Part shown: in pieces, positions 49,811 to 60,699 of the stretch
Position numbering within the stretch: the stretch's first letter is position 1
Layout of the letters: each line of letters begins with the position of its first letter
Assembly (NCBI GenBank): GCA_039105265.1
Contig: JAPFFF010000034.1
Span: forward strand, 744,001-808,000
Source: Tritrichomonas musculus
Taxonomy: Eukaryota; Parabasalia; Tritrichomonadida; Tritrichomonadidae
Length of the DNA stretch: 64,000 bases
Reading direction: 5' to 3'
Made by a program: the position numbers and the translations under genes
The notes under the pieces: model-generated
The model's input: only the letters and a program-made list of their open reading frames with translations
Database searches by the model: none
What the model was told of the DNA's origin: nothing

Positions 49811-52800
49811 TCAAAAATTATTGGCTTCATCAATTCTAAAACCTTCATAAAACAAATTACTAACTCCTTCCAGAGTTTTTTGTTTTGGTTTTTCAATATT
49901 TATCCTACCAAATAAAATTAAATAAGGAGGTGTATACACAATCTTTTCCATTAATTTAATAATATTTGATATCTCATTTTTGAAAATCTCTAAAAATTCA
50001 GGATTTTCAATAACAAATTCTAACAGTTTAACAGGATCATCAAATACAACATCATTCTTATTCAAATCTTGTTCATTTATATGATTATTCAAATCATTCA
50101 AATTCTCTTTCTTATCTTCACATTTAAATGTTTTTACATTTTCCATTTGTTTTTCATGTTGGCAAAATTTTTTGATGTCTGTTAAATCATTCAATTTTTT
50201 GATTAAGTCCTGATCTGATTTTAAATTAGGCTGATTAATTAAGTTAAACGATTTGAAATTAAATACTAATTTTCTTAAGTGTAAGAAAGCATTAATTCCA
50301 TTTCCTTTGTGAAATACAAAATTATGCTTGTGATTTTTTTTCAAGATTTCAAAAGATTTAATGAAATAATTTCTTGATTCAGAATATTCCGATCTGGTGA
50401 AATAATAATCAAAAATCTTTAAATTTGTTAATAAAATGGCAAACAGCTTAGATATTTCTAATCGTTTATCAAAGAGGACAACTTTTTGGAAAATTAAACA
50501 ATGATCTAAGTCATTAGAAGCTTTTTTAAAGATTTCAATTGATTCTTCAATTTTGCCATTTATCTCTTTCAAATGGCCAAGATTGAATTCAGCAATTGCA
50601 AAATTATTTCTTGATGATCTTCCATACATGTATTCTGCATTTCCAATATCATTTAAATAATATTGAAAGAGCAAGCCGAGATTATTTTGAGCAAAAGGGA
50701 ACTCATTAAAAGCAGCTTCTTTAATTAATTTGATTGCTTTTTCATTGTCACCAAAAGAGATGAGATTGATTAAACCCAAATCATTTAGTGCACAATAACA
50801 AAATGGATTATAAAAATATTTGCATGAGTACAAATCATAAGTAGGGCTATAAATAGAGATTTTTTGACAAACTATTTCCCTACATTCATTGAAATAATGA
50901 ATTGCTTTTTCATAATCAATTTCAATGATGTCACCACAAGAATAAAATAAGCCCAAGTAATAAAGTGCAATACAATTCTTTTGTTTGGCAGCCATTTCAC
51001 AATATTCTTGCGCTTTGAGATAATCAATATTAACACCTATGCCAGTAAAATAAAAAAATGCTAACTTTAAATAAGCATATGAATTTTTAAGATATGATGA
51101 CAATTCATAAAGTCTTTTGGCCTTCATAATATTTTGATCAACACCGAATCCTTTTTCATAAAGAAAACCTAAATTAAAATAAGCAAATGGATTGTTGAGC
51201 TTGATTGCTTGTTCAAAATAATATTTTGCTGATGAATAATCTTTTTCATAGTATGAAAGTTGTCCTAAATTTAAAAACGCATCAGAATCATTAAGCTTTG
51301 ATGCATTTGTATAATAAAATCTGGCTTTTGGAATATCTTTAACAACACCTAATCCATTAAAATAAAGATTTCCTAAATTAATATAAGCAATTGAATTGTT
51401 TTGTTTAGATGCAAGCTCATAAAATTCTTTAGCTTTTTCATAGCTTTGCTTGACGCCATTGCCAAAATAATAAAGATTTCCTAATTTAATTAAAGCATTT
51501 GAATTGCCTAAGTCACTTGCTTGCTCATAGCATTCTTTAGCCTTAGAAAAATCTTTTTCAAGACTTTCATAAAGTTCACCTAAATTGTTGTATATATCTG
51601 AATTAATAAATGATTTATTCAAATTATTTTGTTCAATAGCTATTTCATAATATTTCTTAACTTTTGAATAATCTTTCTTGACACCATAACCATTTTTATA
51701 AAGAGTTCCTAAAAGCATTGAAGCAAATGAATAATTTTGTTTTGATGCTCGCTCAAAACATTCCTTTGCATTAATAAAATCATATTTTTCATAATAAATG
51801 AGGCCAATATTAAAAATAGCGGATAAATTATTTTGTTTTGCGGATTGTCTATAATAAAAACTTGCTTTGTCTATATCTTTTTCTACACCAAGACCATATC
51901 TATAAAGATTACCTAAGCCTAAAAAAGCATAATGATTTTTTTGTTGAGAGGATAATTCGAAAAGTTCTTTAGCTTTATTATAATCTTGCTTAACACCATC
52001 ACCATTCATATACATGAGAGCTAAAAAGCATGATGAATTTGAATTATTATGGTTATTAATTGATGTATTAAAGCATTCAATTGCTTTTGTATAATTTTGT
52101 TGATGATAGTATTTAATTCCAAGCATTGCTTGATCTTGCAATTTATTAAATAATTCTGGATTGGTGTTTTTAACATGATCAATACTTACACTGTTATCAT
52201 TTCCGATTAAAAATTGGACAAAATTTGTGCTTTGCTTATCTAAAAAAAAATTTGAAATACTTCTATTTGCTAAATTTGAATAATATGCACTTCTTTGAAA
52301 ATCATTCAGATTATGATAAATTGCTGATAAAAAATTAATAGCTAAAATGTTTCCTTTTTCTGATGATTTTGTTAAATAATAAATGGCCAAATTAAGATTG
52401 TTTTCTAAATAATATAAGTTCCCTAATTTTAAATAAGCTCTTGGATCATCTTTTTCTGCAGCTTTTTTATAATACATAAGAGCCTTATTCCAATCTTTTG
52501 TTACAACTAATCCATCAAAATAAAAATCACCTAAATTTAAATATGCTTCTGTGCAATTTTTTTCTGCAGCTATTTCTAAATATTTGAAAGCTTTGTTAGG
52601 ATCATATTCAACACCTTTACCTCCCAAATAAAGAATAGCAAGATTTTGATAAGCTGTTGGATTGTTCAAATTTGCTGATTGTTCAAAATATTGACGTGCT
52701 TTAACAAAATCCTGTTCAACACCTTGACCGTTATTATACATAACACCTAAATAAAAGAGAGCCTTATGATCATTTTGTTTAGCTGATAATTCATAATATT

Positions 52801-54715
52801 CTTTTGCTTTTAAATAATCCTGTCTTAATCCAGTTCCTGTATAATATAAATAACCTAAATAACGAAATGCTGTTGAATTAGATAAACTTGCTGAAAGCTC
52901 ATAATATTTCTTTGCAATTAAATAATTATGTTCAACTCCATTTCCATAAAAATAAAGGTCACCCAAAGCTAAATATGAGTAAGAATTATTGAGCTTTGAT
53001 AACAATTCATAATATTCTTTTACTTTTCTGTAATTTTTTGGTATTTCTTTCCCTTCTTCATACATAAAAATAATGTTATAAAGTATGGATTTATTGTTGT
53101 CGTCTGGTAATAAGCTTGCAAGTTTAAAATCGTAAATATATTCTTTGATCTTGTCAATTTCACTCTGATTATTTGATGCTTTTAACATTTCATAAAAATA
53201 TTGAACAATTATTGAAATGTTTCCCCGATTGATTTCAATAAGGAAATACTTATCAATATAATAAAATGATTGAAATTCATTAATCAACAAATTTCTAATT
53301 TCGTCAATTTTTATTCTTTCATTTGGATCATTTTTTGTACATGAATCAAAAAGATATTTAATGTTCTCTCGAGCATCTATCATTTTATCAAAAAGAAGAC
53401 CAACAATTCGACCAAATGAATAAATGTCAGTTGGAAATGAAATGATGCTTGCATTTGTTTGCTCAGGAGATATGTAGCTTGCTTGTCCAATATCTTGAGT
53501 GAATTCAGATTCATCATCTTTTAAGCCAGAATGACGAATGTATTCAAAGTCAGAAATGAAAGCGTTTAAGTCATTATCTAAAAGAATATTGGAAGGATTT
53601 AAATCACGATGAATTAGATCATTTTGTTGAAGATAATTTATTCCTTCTGAAATACGAAATATTGTCAAAAAAGAGAAAAGTTCATCAATTTGTTTTCCAT
53701 GATGATTAACATAGGACAAAAGTGATCCATTACTCATATATTCATACACAATTCCTTTTATTTCGCCACTTTTTTTAATATAGCCACAAAAAGGCAAGAA
53801 GCAACGATGTCGATGATTTTCAACAAAATCCAACTCTTTTTCATGGTCTTCTTTTGAGCCAAAAATTTTCTTCACAGCAAAAAGATGTAAAAATTTAATA
53901 TGAAAACAAAATTCAACCTTTGAAAGAGAATTTCCATACGACATGTCATAAAATGAAATAAAGTCATCTTCATTGAATTCAAAAAACTGTTTTTTCATTT
54001 GATTTTTTTCACAATGAAGTGTTTCTTTACTTGAAATTTCATTTGATAATGGTTTCAAATCATTCTTGTCTTGAATATAGAAAAAAGAAGTTAGTTTTCT
54101 TTTAACATTATCTTCGTAATTTTCTTGATTTTCGTTGAATTTGAAAAAATTCGGATTTTTGAAGAAGTGGGTTGGATAAAAATGCTTTCGAATTAAAAAA
54201 CAGGCAATTGATGATATCGTGATTTTAACAAATTGATTATCTTTGAAAGAATATCTGAATTTGGAAAGAAATGTTTGAATAACTTTGTTGCCTAATTTGT
54301 CTGGAAAATATCCTTTTGTTGCCGTGTTTTTAACACACGAGTTTAATCGATTTTTGGGATCAAATAATTGTAAGATTTCATTGACTATTTGGTTATTAAT
54401 CGATTCAATAAAAAGACAATAATCTTCAACGCAAATTACAATGTCTACAAGTTGGCTAGTTGAAGAGTCTTTCGACATATTTTCATCATTTTCAATTTTT
54501 GTATCGCGATCAAAAATTTCATAGGTAATAAATGTGAAACATTTCAAAAAAGTTTTCAGGCTAATTAAACCATCTTCATTTGAGCTTGAAAATATGTTAA
54601 AATTTAAATATTTAAATTTGATATTAAGATAGATTCTCTTTAAGTTTTCATCGCTAATTTGTTCAATTTGTTGTTGGTAATCTGCTGGAAGGCTTTGAAA
54701 TACCAAATTAGTCAT
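49811..54715 (-). CDS. Protein kinase with long Sel1-like repeat array
   Basis: The 1,634-residue protein has an N-terminal region of about 240 residues. The kinase domain (about 255-480) has the ATP-anchoring Lys282 in FAVKK, HRD at 369-371 (LIHRDLNPSNILL), DFE (389-391) in place of DFG, and SPE at 416-418. About twenty Sel1-like repeats follow (about 545-1,470; for example ALGDLYFYGNGVEHNYLIAK). They should form an alpha-solenoid that binds partners. The C-terminal domain ends with YLILFGRINIEKP, shared with the broken paralogue at 40050. The catalytic Asp is present but the DFG glycine is not, so activity is likely altered. The gene looks intact. Confidence 0.9.
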   Translation of the reverse strand: MTNLVFQSLPADYQQQIEQISDENLKRIYLNIKFKYLNFNIFSSSNEDGLISLKTFLKCFTFITYEIFDRDTKIENDENMSKDSSTSQLVDIVICVEDYCLFIESINNQIVNEILQLFDPKNRLNSCVKNTATKGYFPDKLGNKVIQTFLSKFRYSFKDNQFVKITISSIACFLIRKHFYPTHFFKNPNFFKFNENQENYEDNVKRKLTSFFYIQDKNDLKPLSNEISSKETLHCEKNQMKKQFFEFNEDDFISFYDMSYGNSLSKVEFCFHIKFLHLFAVKKIFGSKEDHEKELDFVENHRHRCFLPFCGYIKKSGEIKGIVYEYMSNGSLLSYVNHHGKQIDELFSFLTIFRISEGINYLQQNDLIHRDLNPSNILLDNDLNAFISDFEYIRHSGLKDDESEFTQDIGQASYISPEQTNASIISFPTDIYSFGRIVGLLFDKMIDARENIKYLFDSCTKNDPNERIKIDEIRNLLINEFQSFYYIDKYFLIEINRGNISIIVQYFYEMLKASNNQSEIDKIKEYIYDFKLASLLPDDNNKSILYNIIFMYEEGKEIPKNYRKVKEYYELLSKLNNSYSYLALGDLYFYGNGVEHNYLIAKKYYELSASLSNSTAFRYLGYLYYTGTGLRQDYLKAKEYYELSAKQNDHKALFYLGVMYNNGQGVEQDFVKARQYFEQSANLNNPTAYQNLAILYLGGKGVEYDPNKAFKYLEIAAEKNCTEAYLNLGDFYFDGLVVTKDWNKALMYYKKAAEKDDPRAYLKLGNLYYLENNLNLAIYYLTKSSEKGNILAINFLSAIYHNLNDFQRSAYYSNLANRSISNFFLDKQSTNFVQFLIGNDNSVSIDHVKNTNPELFNKLQDQAMLGIKYYHQQNYTKAIECFNTSINNHNNSNSSCFLALMYMNGDGVKQDYNKAKELFELSSQQKNHYAFLGLGNLYRYGLGVEKDIDKASFYYRQSAKQNNLSAIFNIGLIYYEKYDFINAKECFERASKQNYSFASMLLGTLYKNGYGVKKDYSKVKKYYEIAIEQNNLNKSFINSDIYNNLGELYESLEKDFSKAKECYEQASDLGNSNALIKLGNLYYFGNGVKQSYEKAKEFYELASKQNNSIAYINLGNLYFNGLGVVKDIPKARFYYTNASKLNDSDAFLNLGQLSYYEKDYSSAKYYFEQAIKLNNPFAYFNLGFLYEKGFGVDQNIMKAKRLYELSSYLKNSYAYLKLAFFYFTGIGVNIDYLKAQEYCEMAAKQKNCIALYYLGLFYSCGDIIEIDYEKAIHYFNECREIVCQKISIYSPTYDLYSCKYFYNPFCYCALNDLGLINLISFGDNEKAIKLIKEAAFNEFPFAQNNLGLLFQYYLNDIGNAEYMYGRSSRNNFAIAEFNLGHLKEINGKIEESIEIFKKASNDLDHCLIFQKVVLFDKRLEISKLFAILLTNLKIFDYYFTRSEYSESRNYFIKSFEILKKNHKHNFVFHKGNGINAFLHLRKLVFNFKSFNLINQPNLKSDQDLIKKLNDLTDIKKFCQHEKQMENVKTFKCEDKKENLNDLNNHINEQDLNKNDVVFDDPVKLLEFVIENPEFLEIFKNEISNIIKLMEKIVYTPPYLILFGRINIEKPKQKTLEGVSNLFYEGFRIDEANNF

Positions 54716-55248
54716 AAAAATTGTGATCTGAAAAGAAATTAACGATAAAAGTTTTCAATAAATTGAGAAAGAAGTATTTATGTAAAGATCTTAACTATAA
54801 AAATATTTGTGATTTATATATTGATATTATTACATTATAATTAAAATATATTTAAAATAATAAAAAAGATTCATGCTCAAATTTTAGTTATATTAATAAA
54901 TTTTTATTTTGAATTAAAATTCTATGATTAGACCTAATGAACTCAAGGATGGTCAATGTTGAATAATTTTGATAACGATGGCACTTTTTTGGTTAAATAA
55001 TTTCGGCATTCAATGTAACGAATGTCAATCTTTTTCAACGATTTCAACTTCAACATTGGCCAAACCTGAATGGATTTGATAACTTTTCAAAGGACTTCAA
55101 TTTGGCTGAACTTGGTTTCTTTCTCCAGATATACAGCTAAATAATTTCTTCATTTATGGTACTTTGGAGGATAAACTTAAAAGAAATCATCATACAACTT
55201 TAAACTTCTTTTAAAAGATAGTTAATTAGTGAAATTTTGGTAGAAATT

Positions 55249-55249
<1 letters not shown>
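54716..55249. other. Spacer with possible leucine-rich repeat fragment
   Basis: At about 54950-55075 the minus strand reads MLKLKSLKKIDIRYIECRNY and then VPSLSKLFNIDHP, which resembles one or two decayed leucine-rich repeats. No start, stop or further repeats support a gene. The rest is AT-rich filler. Confidence 0.3.

Positions 55250-55305
<56 letters not shown>
55250..55305. repeat. A56 homopolymer
   Basis: This is the longest homopolymer in the window, 56 A on the plus strand. No coding or RNA feature adjoins it directly. Confidence 0.95.
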
Positions 55306-55306
<1 letters not shown>

Positions 55307-55485
55307 GCATGGAAAACTGTGTTTGATGAATGGATCAATAGGTTTCATGAAGTAATATCTAGAAGAAGTGAATAAATTTAAATTTTTTTTTAACAATGCA
55401 AGTGATTTAAAAAATTCATAAAAATAAGCATTTTGATATGGCATGTTACTAATGTCTAAAATCTCAGATGAAATATATCCTGCAA

Positions 55486-56170
55486 TCAGGCTCTTTCACT
55501 ACAATATATTATGACGAATGGTCTGACATAAATAAAAGACTTTAATTGGAGTAACAGTAAAATATTTATATATTGGAAATCAAAACTTTTATGGAAGCCA
55601 TTATAAAAGTTTTCTAAAATATTAAAAAGCCTTTTCTGGTATACCTTTATTCTCTTTATAATATTCATTTGAAATATCAATATTTTCCTCCAGAATCTTA
55701 TTGAACTCTTCTTCAGTTTGAGCCATTATTAATCTCCCAATCAGTTTTCCCAAGAAGAAATTTACTCCAATTTTTCCAGTTATATGTCTAATACAAAAAA
55801 ATAGTATAAGATATTTATCATTGTAAAATTTAATTAGTCTTGGTCCTTCATCGCTTAGGACAGGAAGTAGATGAAGATGAGTGCTTTTCTCCAATAGCAA
55901 CTTACAACACATTATAATATAAGCTATATAACTCAGAAACTTCTCTTGGACCTGCAACATACCCAACAGGCAGAGAAATTCCGTTAAATATAAATTGAGG
56001 GATGGAAACAACTTATGGATCCAGTATAACAAAAGTACAATCTAGTTCCACATACTGAAATTAATGCATAACCTCAAAAGCCCATGGGGCTACTCAAGAA
56101 AAAGCATATATTGACTTATCATCATTAAATTTAATCCCCCATTTTCTTTTGGATGCGTAAATATTTTAGA
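55486..56170 (-). pseudogene. MULE (Mutator-like) transposase relic
   Basis: Broken frames on the minus strand give a recognisable MULE transposase core. The first acidic region is VELDCTFVILDP, followed by ISLPVGYVAGPREVSELYSL. Next comes LPVLSDEGPRLIKFYNDKYL with the second acid (SDEG). FFCIRHITGKIG gives the C-x2-H motif, and GKLIGRLIMAQTEEEFNKIL follows. At least three frame changes or stops separate these pieces. The family is common in trichomonads. I found no terminal inverted repeats or target duplication around it. Confidence 0.7.
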
Positions 56171-56715
56171 AATGCCTTTATATTCAAGCATTATTTGAAT
56201 AATTCATATTTTTTTGTGCAAGAGATTTATATATGCTATAGTTCAGCTTCTTGAGAATATGATTTAAATAAGGTCATAAAATTTTTAATATCATTGTTTG
56301 ATGGAAAAAGTCTTACTAATTTTTTTAGCAATTCAAGCCCAACATATTTTTGATTGTAAACTTGAAATTGTGTTGTATTGAGCTATCTCTAGTCAGTAAA
56401 CTTGAAAAAAACTTTATCATGAATAGTCTTAAATCATATAGAAAAAGCATCGGCAGCAGTTTAGTTTTGTTTATTGCTTATTTCGTAATGTCTTTTCTGT
56501 CTTGAAGAAATTTTATTATTTGTTTGTTTCGATTATATTCTAATTTTTTTAATCAATTTTAACCGCCGATTAAATATTTCAATGATTTATTTTTTAGTTC
56601 ATTTATGATGGCTATCAGAAAAATTGCAAGGTCATTTCTATTCAGCCACCTTAAGCCTTATAATTAAAATAATTAAAAAAATGCCACCATGTCGATTACT
56701 GATAGGTGGATTTAC

Positions 56716-56752
<37 letters not shown>

Positions 56753-56808
56753 ATTTAATTAGAGATATATTAAACACCCTTTATCAGAACAATTAAAATA
56801 ATCAGTTG
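56171..56808. other. AT-rich spacer with A34 run
   Basis: No gene is visible. An A34 run lies at 56717-56750. The stretch 56171-56400 may be the decayed N-terminal part of the MULE transposase, but no motif supports it. Confidence 0.35.
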
Positions 56809-57258
56809 TTAATGAATATACCATTCTTCTTCATAAAGGTAATCTATGCCTTCGCTAGATTCATAGTAAAAATTAATTTCTTTAAAATAATTTATATAAA
56901 TATAATCTAAATCATCTATCAAATTTGCATCCGAATTTTCTGGGATAAAGGAACTTACAACGTTAGATAATTGACGTTTTAAATCATCTAATTGAATTTC
57001 TTCCAATTGATCTTTATCCAAAAAATGATTTGCATATCTAAAAATGTAAATCACTGACTTAGTGAAATCTTGAATTTTTTCTTCTTCATATGGTTCGCAT
57101 TTTTTTTGTTTATCAATGAAAAGTGGAGAAAATTCTTGGAAAATTATAATTTGAGTACTTAATTGGTCAAAGAGAGAATAATTATCTGGTATTACGTAAT
57201 TTATTTCATTATCAAAATACAACAATAAATTTTTCCTATTTATACCATTCTTCTTCAT
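56809..57258 (-). CDS. Hypothetical protein, possible duplicated-gene fragment
   Basis: The 149-residue frame is rich in acidic residues and likely helical (DQLEEIQLDDLKRQLSNVVS). It ends with FYYESSEGIDYLYEEEWYIH. I recognise no family. A 54-bp direct repeat encodes the same C-terminal peptide just upstream (57241-57294), so the ATG at 57258 lies inside the end of a lost upstream copy. The true start may be missing, and the frame may be the 3' remnant of a tandem pair. Confidence 0.4.
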   Translation of the reverse strand: MKKNGINRKNLLLYFDNEINYVIPDNYSLFDQLSTQIIIFQEFSPLFIDKQKKCEPYEEEKIQDFTKSVIYIFRYANHFLDKDQLEEIQLDDLKRQLSNVVSSFIPENSDANLIDDLDYIYINYFKEINFYYESSEGIDYLYEEEWYIH

Positions 57259-57294
57259 AAAGGTAATCTATGCCTTCGCTAGATTCATAGTAAA
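56817..57294. repeat. Pair of 54-bp direct repeats, 424 bp apart
   Basis: Bases 56817-56870 (TATACCATTCTTCTTCATAA onward) are repeated perfectly at 57241-57294. Each copy encodes, on the minus strand, FYYESSEGIDYLYEEEWY. In the second copy this is followed by a stop. This is the footprint of a tandem duplication followed by deletion. Confidence 0.9.
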
Positions 57295-57519
57295 AAATGT
57301 TTTTTTTGCCAATTATTATTTAATAAAAATAATCAATTATAATTCATTTTTTATTAAATATAAAATATATTATAATATACATTATATATAAAATAAAAAT
57401 CATATTTTTTGATTTTTGAAATGCAAAATGAGGAGGAAAAAAGTTTTCATTCATGAAAAAAATTGAAAAAAATAAACATTAAAAATTTAACTTTTTAAAG
57501 TATCATATACAGTTTTTTC

Positions 57520-58356
57520 AACAACGTTATGGAAAAAGTTGATATTCGTTATGGAAACTTTTTCTTAAAAACTTCTTTTCTAAGAAAAATTTGTATCTGT
57601 TATGGAAAAATATCACCAAACTTTTTCTGAGCAATTCTTTTTTATCGTTATGGAATTGTAAAGTTATCAATTTTTTTACTCAGAAAATGAGATATATCGT
57701 TATGGATAAATATGGAAACTCCTCAGAAAAAAATCTTTTAATTTTCTCAATTTTTTCTTTGTGAAAAGAATATCATGCAAAAATAGTGAAAAAGGAAAAA
57801 TTCAAGAAGGAATGCATAGAAAAAATAATTTTAATCATTTTTTTTTTCTATAAAATTATCTTGCAAAAGACATTTTTGTTAATCATTCTTCTGGTAAAAA
57901 AGGAATCACATATCAGATTAATGTTAGAAAAGGATATTATTTGAAATTATATTCCTTAATTAGTTTTATGTATTTTGTATTTACAAGTTTTACCGTAAAT
58001 TGATAATTTATTATAAGAAACCATGAATAAGGAAACATTAATTACGAAAATAAACATGAATTTATATTTAATTGTTCGAGAAAATGCTGTATTGAGTATA
58101 GATTTTTTTTGAATAAAAAATGCTTTCAATTTTGCACTTTATCTCAATTTCCATATTTATCCATAACGATATATCTCATTTTCTGAGTAAAAAAATTGAT
58201 AACTTTACAATTCCATAACGATAAAAAAGAATTGCTCAGAAAAAGTTTGGTGATATTTTTCCATAACAGATACAAATTTTTCTTAGAAAAGAAGTTTTTA
58301 AGAAAAAGTTTCCATAACGAATATCAACTTTTTCCATAACGTTGTTGAAAAAACTG
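57520..58356. mobile_element. 837-bp TA-flanked inverted-repeat transposon (Tc1/mariner-like MITE)
   Basis: Near-perfect inverted repeats of about 200 bp (57520-57718 and 58150-58356) begin CAGTTTTTTCAACAACG. They are flanked by TA on both sides (57518-57519 and 58357-58358), the hallmark target duplication of Tc1/mariner. Each arm contains five copies of GTTATGGA at intervals of about 20-70 bp. The 430-bp centre has no ORF, so the element is non-autonomous. High arm identity indicates a recent insertion. The superfamily call rests on the TA and CAGT ends only. Confidence 0.75.
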
Positions 58357-58358
58357 TA

Positions 58359-59412
58359 AATAATATCAATTCAAATTTCAATGATTTAAAATTTAATTTT
58401 TAACTTTTTGATATAAAATTTATCTGTAATTTTATTTGATTGTTTTTTTTTAAAAATGATTTTTAAGTGATGATTTTAATATTTTTAATATCAATGATAA
58501 AAATAATTTAAAAAAATTAACATTGTGGAAATAAACAAAAAAATATCTCTGTAGAGTAATAAGCTATAATAATAAGGCAAAATACAAATAATACAAGGCA
58601 AAATACAAAATTGAATAGTTTTGTAGTGCTACAAAAATACTGTATTTTTTTTGTAGTAAAAGTGGATTGAGTGAATGATAATTAATTATTCAATTTTTAT
58701 ATTAATCATAAAATAGTTGAATATTAAAAACAAACAAAAACATTTAAAAAATTATGGTTAAAATAAAAATTATATAATAAAATAATAATAATAAATATAT
58801 TATAAATATATAAATATAAAAAAATATTAAGATAAAAATAGACAATTTTAAATATCCTCTCAAAAAATTCTGATATAATTGATGGGGAATTTTCTGAGGA
58901 AAACGATCGTCGAGATATTATTTAAACTTAAAGATGCCAACCCCTTTTTTGTCTCATTTTTTATTGACATAAATAGTGCTCCTGTTTCAACGCTTTCATT
59001 CAATAATAATTTATATTAATAAATGACAAAAAGTAATAATATTACATTTTGTAATTTACAAATTACCTTACAAAAATTACAAAAAATGCTCAGTGACAAG
59101 ATAACACCTTACAAAATCGTATTCGTATATGACATTGCCATATATCTAGCACCAATCGTTTACCCCAGGGCAGGAACGGTAAATTGTTTATTGATATTTC
59201 AGGCCGCCATTTCTTACTCGGACTTCTATCGTCTGGAATCCCATATAAACTGTAACTGAGGTGGCTTGGCATAAAAAAATTATTTTAATTAATTTTTATT
59301 TTATATATTCGCTAGATTTATAATTAAATTGGGATATTGTTAAAATTTATGTAGACGATGCTCCAAATTAATGTAATTAAAAAACATAATCTCTTTTTTT
59401 TATAAATAATCA
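58359..59412. other. Spacer with GC-richer island
   Basis: This is AT-rich filler except for 59085-59275, which is conspicuously richer in GC. The island has small ORFs on both strands (78 codons plus, 60 codons minus), neither with a recognisable family. It could be a small RNA gene or a transferred or relic fragment; no box motif or cloverleaf is visible. Confidence 0.35.
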
Positions 59413-60497
59413 TTAATGAAGAGGGGGCAATTTGAAAGTATTTGAAACTGGATTAGCTGGATATTGTGGAATCTTTGTTTTATGCTGTTTTACGTATAAA
59501 CCAATATTTTTGACTTCAATTTCACTTAATTGAAGCAGACTGAAGTTGCTTTCGACAATGTCATTAACAATTACCTGGAAGCTTGGACGATCTTTTGGCT
59601 TAAGATTCCAGCAGTCATTGATCAGCTTCTTTGAGAACTGTGTAAACGAACTAGGAATTTCTGCCTTCTTTCCTTTTGGTATGTCGAACAGCTTTATTTG
59701 TGGAAGCTGGCCACCACTCAAGATGAAGAAGATAAGGACGCCAAACGAGTAAACATCTACCTTTTCGTCATAATGATCTTCTTCGTTGAGGATTTCTGGC
59801 GCCATAAACTTTTGGCTTCCAAGTCCACGTGTCATTGTTTGCTCGCCAACTGTCATTAACTTTGAGATTCCAAAATCACAGATCTTCATAGTTCCATCAC
59901 TTGCAATCAGGATGTTTGTTGGCTTCAAATCTCTATGAATGACTTTTTTGAAGTGAATATATTTCATTGCTTCAGCAATCTGGTAAATGATCTTGACGAG
60001 TTCTTCTTTTGAAAAAACATTATTTTCAATCGCATCTTGCAAGTTCATCGGACAATATTCAAGCAGAATGCAAGGAGGAATATTTTTGCTGCTCATAAAA
60101 ATGCCAATCACATTCAACACGTTTGGATGATGAAGCATGTTCATGATTTCATATTCTTGGATGAAACTTTGTAGATTCGCAATGCTTGATTTGCTGATGT
60201 TCATTACTTTTAATGCATAAAACTCTTTCATTGCAACTTTGAAAACTCTTCCACCACAGCCAGATCCAATTTCTTCAATTTTTCGAGGCTTCCGATTTCA
60301 TCTTCATCGAGTATTCTGAAGTGAATTTCTGAGGATTGAGTTTCATCTTTCTTTTTATATTTATCAAGTTCTTTTTTTAGCTGTAAATTTTCTTTTTTCA
60401 ACTGGCTGCTTTCTTTTTCGTGTTGTTGAACAAGCTTTTCATTATCTTGCTTGAGTGCCGCATTTTCTCTCTTCAGTAATGAAAATTCGTCAATTCA
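59413..60497 (-). pseudogene. Coiled-coil protein kinase, one frameshift and truncated start
   Basis: The kinase domain is well kept: IGSGCGGRVFK, ALKVM with the ATP lysine, VIHRDLKPTNILI, ICDFGISKL, MAPEIL and RPSFQVIV. It spans 59413 to about 60285. Upstream, in another frame, lies ENAALKQDNEKLVQQHEKES, then SEIHFRILDEDEIGSLEKL, the coiled-coil and linker usual for this large trichomonad kinase family. One base appears lost near 60285, and no start codon precedes 60497, where an in-frame stop occurs. The residue set for catalysis is complete, so the loss may be recent. An alternative start at 60231 would lack the glycine loop. Confidence 0.8.
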
Positions 60498-60618
60498 AAT
60501 GTTTGGTGTGTTGAGTGGCGGCTCACAGTCAACAAAAGCTAATGAAAAAGCAGTTGCTGTAATACCGCATGTTGCACCACTTGTGATTATTGATGTCGCC
60601 TCCAAGTATATCAGGTGA
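60498..60618 (+). other. Small ORF fragment
   Basis: A 39-codon frame starting at 60499 (MFGVLSGGSQSTKANEKAVA) begins exactly where the kinase relic ends. It resembles no family I can name and may be a gene fragment. Confidence 0.25.
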
Positions 60619-60699
60619 GAAATAGTAAGTGTAAACACTTTTATTTTTTTTGATTAGACAAAGTCTTTGAAAATTGAATGATCGAGCTTTTCATCACAT

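Noticed and set aside
55250-55305. A56 run as the poly(A) tail of a retroposon
   Set aside because: No LINE, SINE or processed gene body and no target duplication could be found next to it, and similar runs occur throughout the window.
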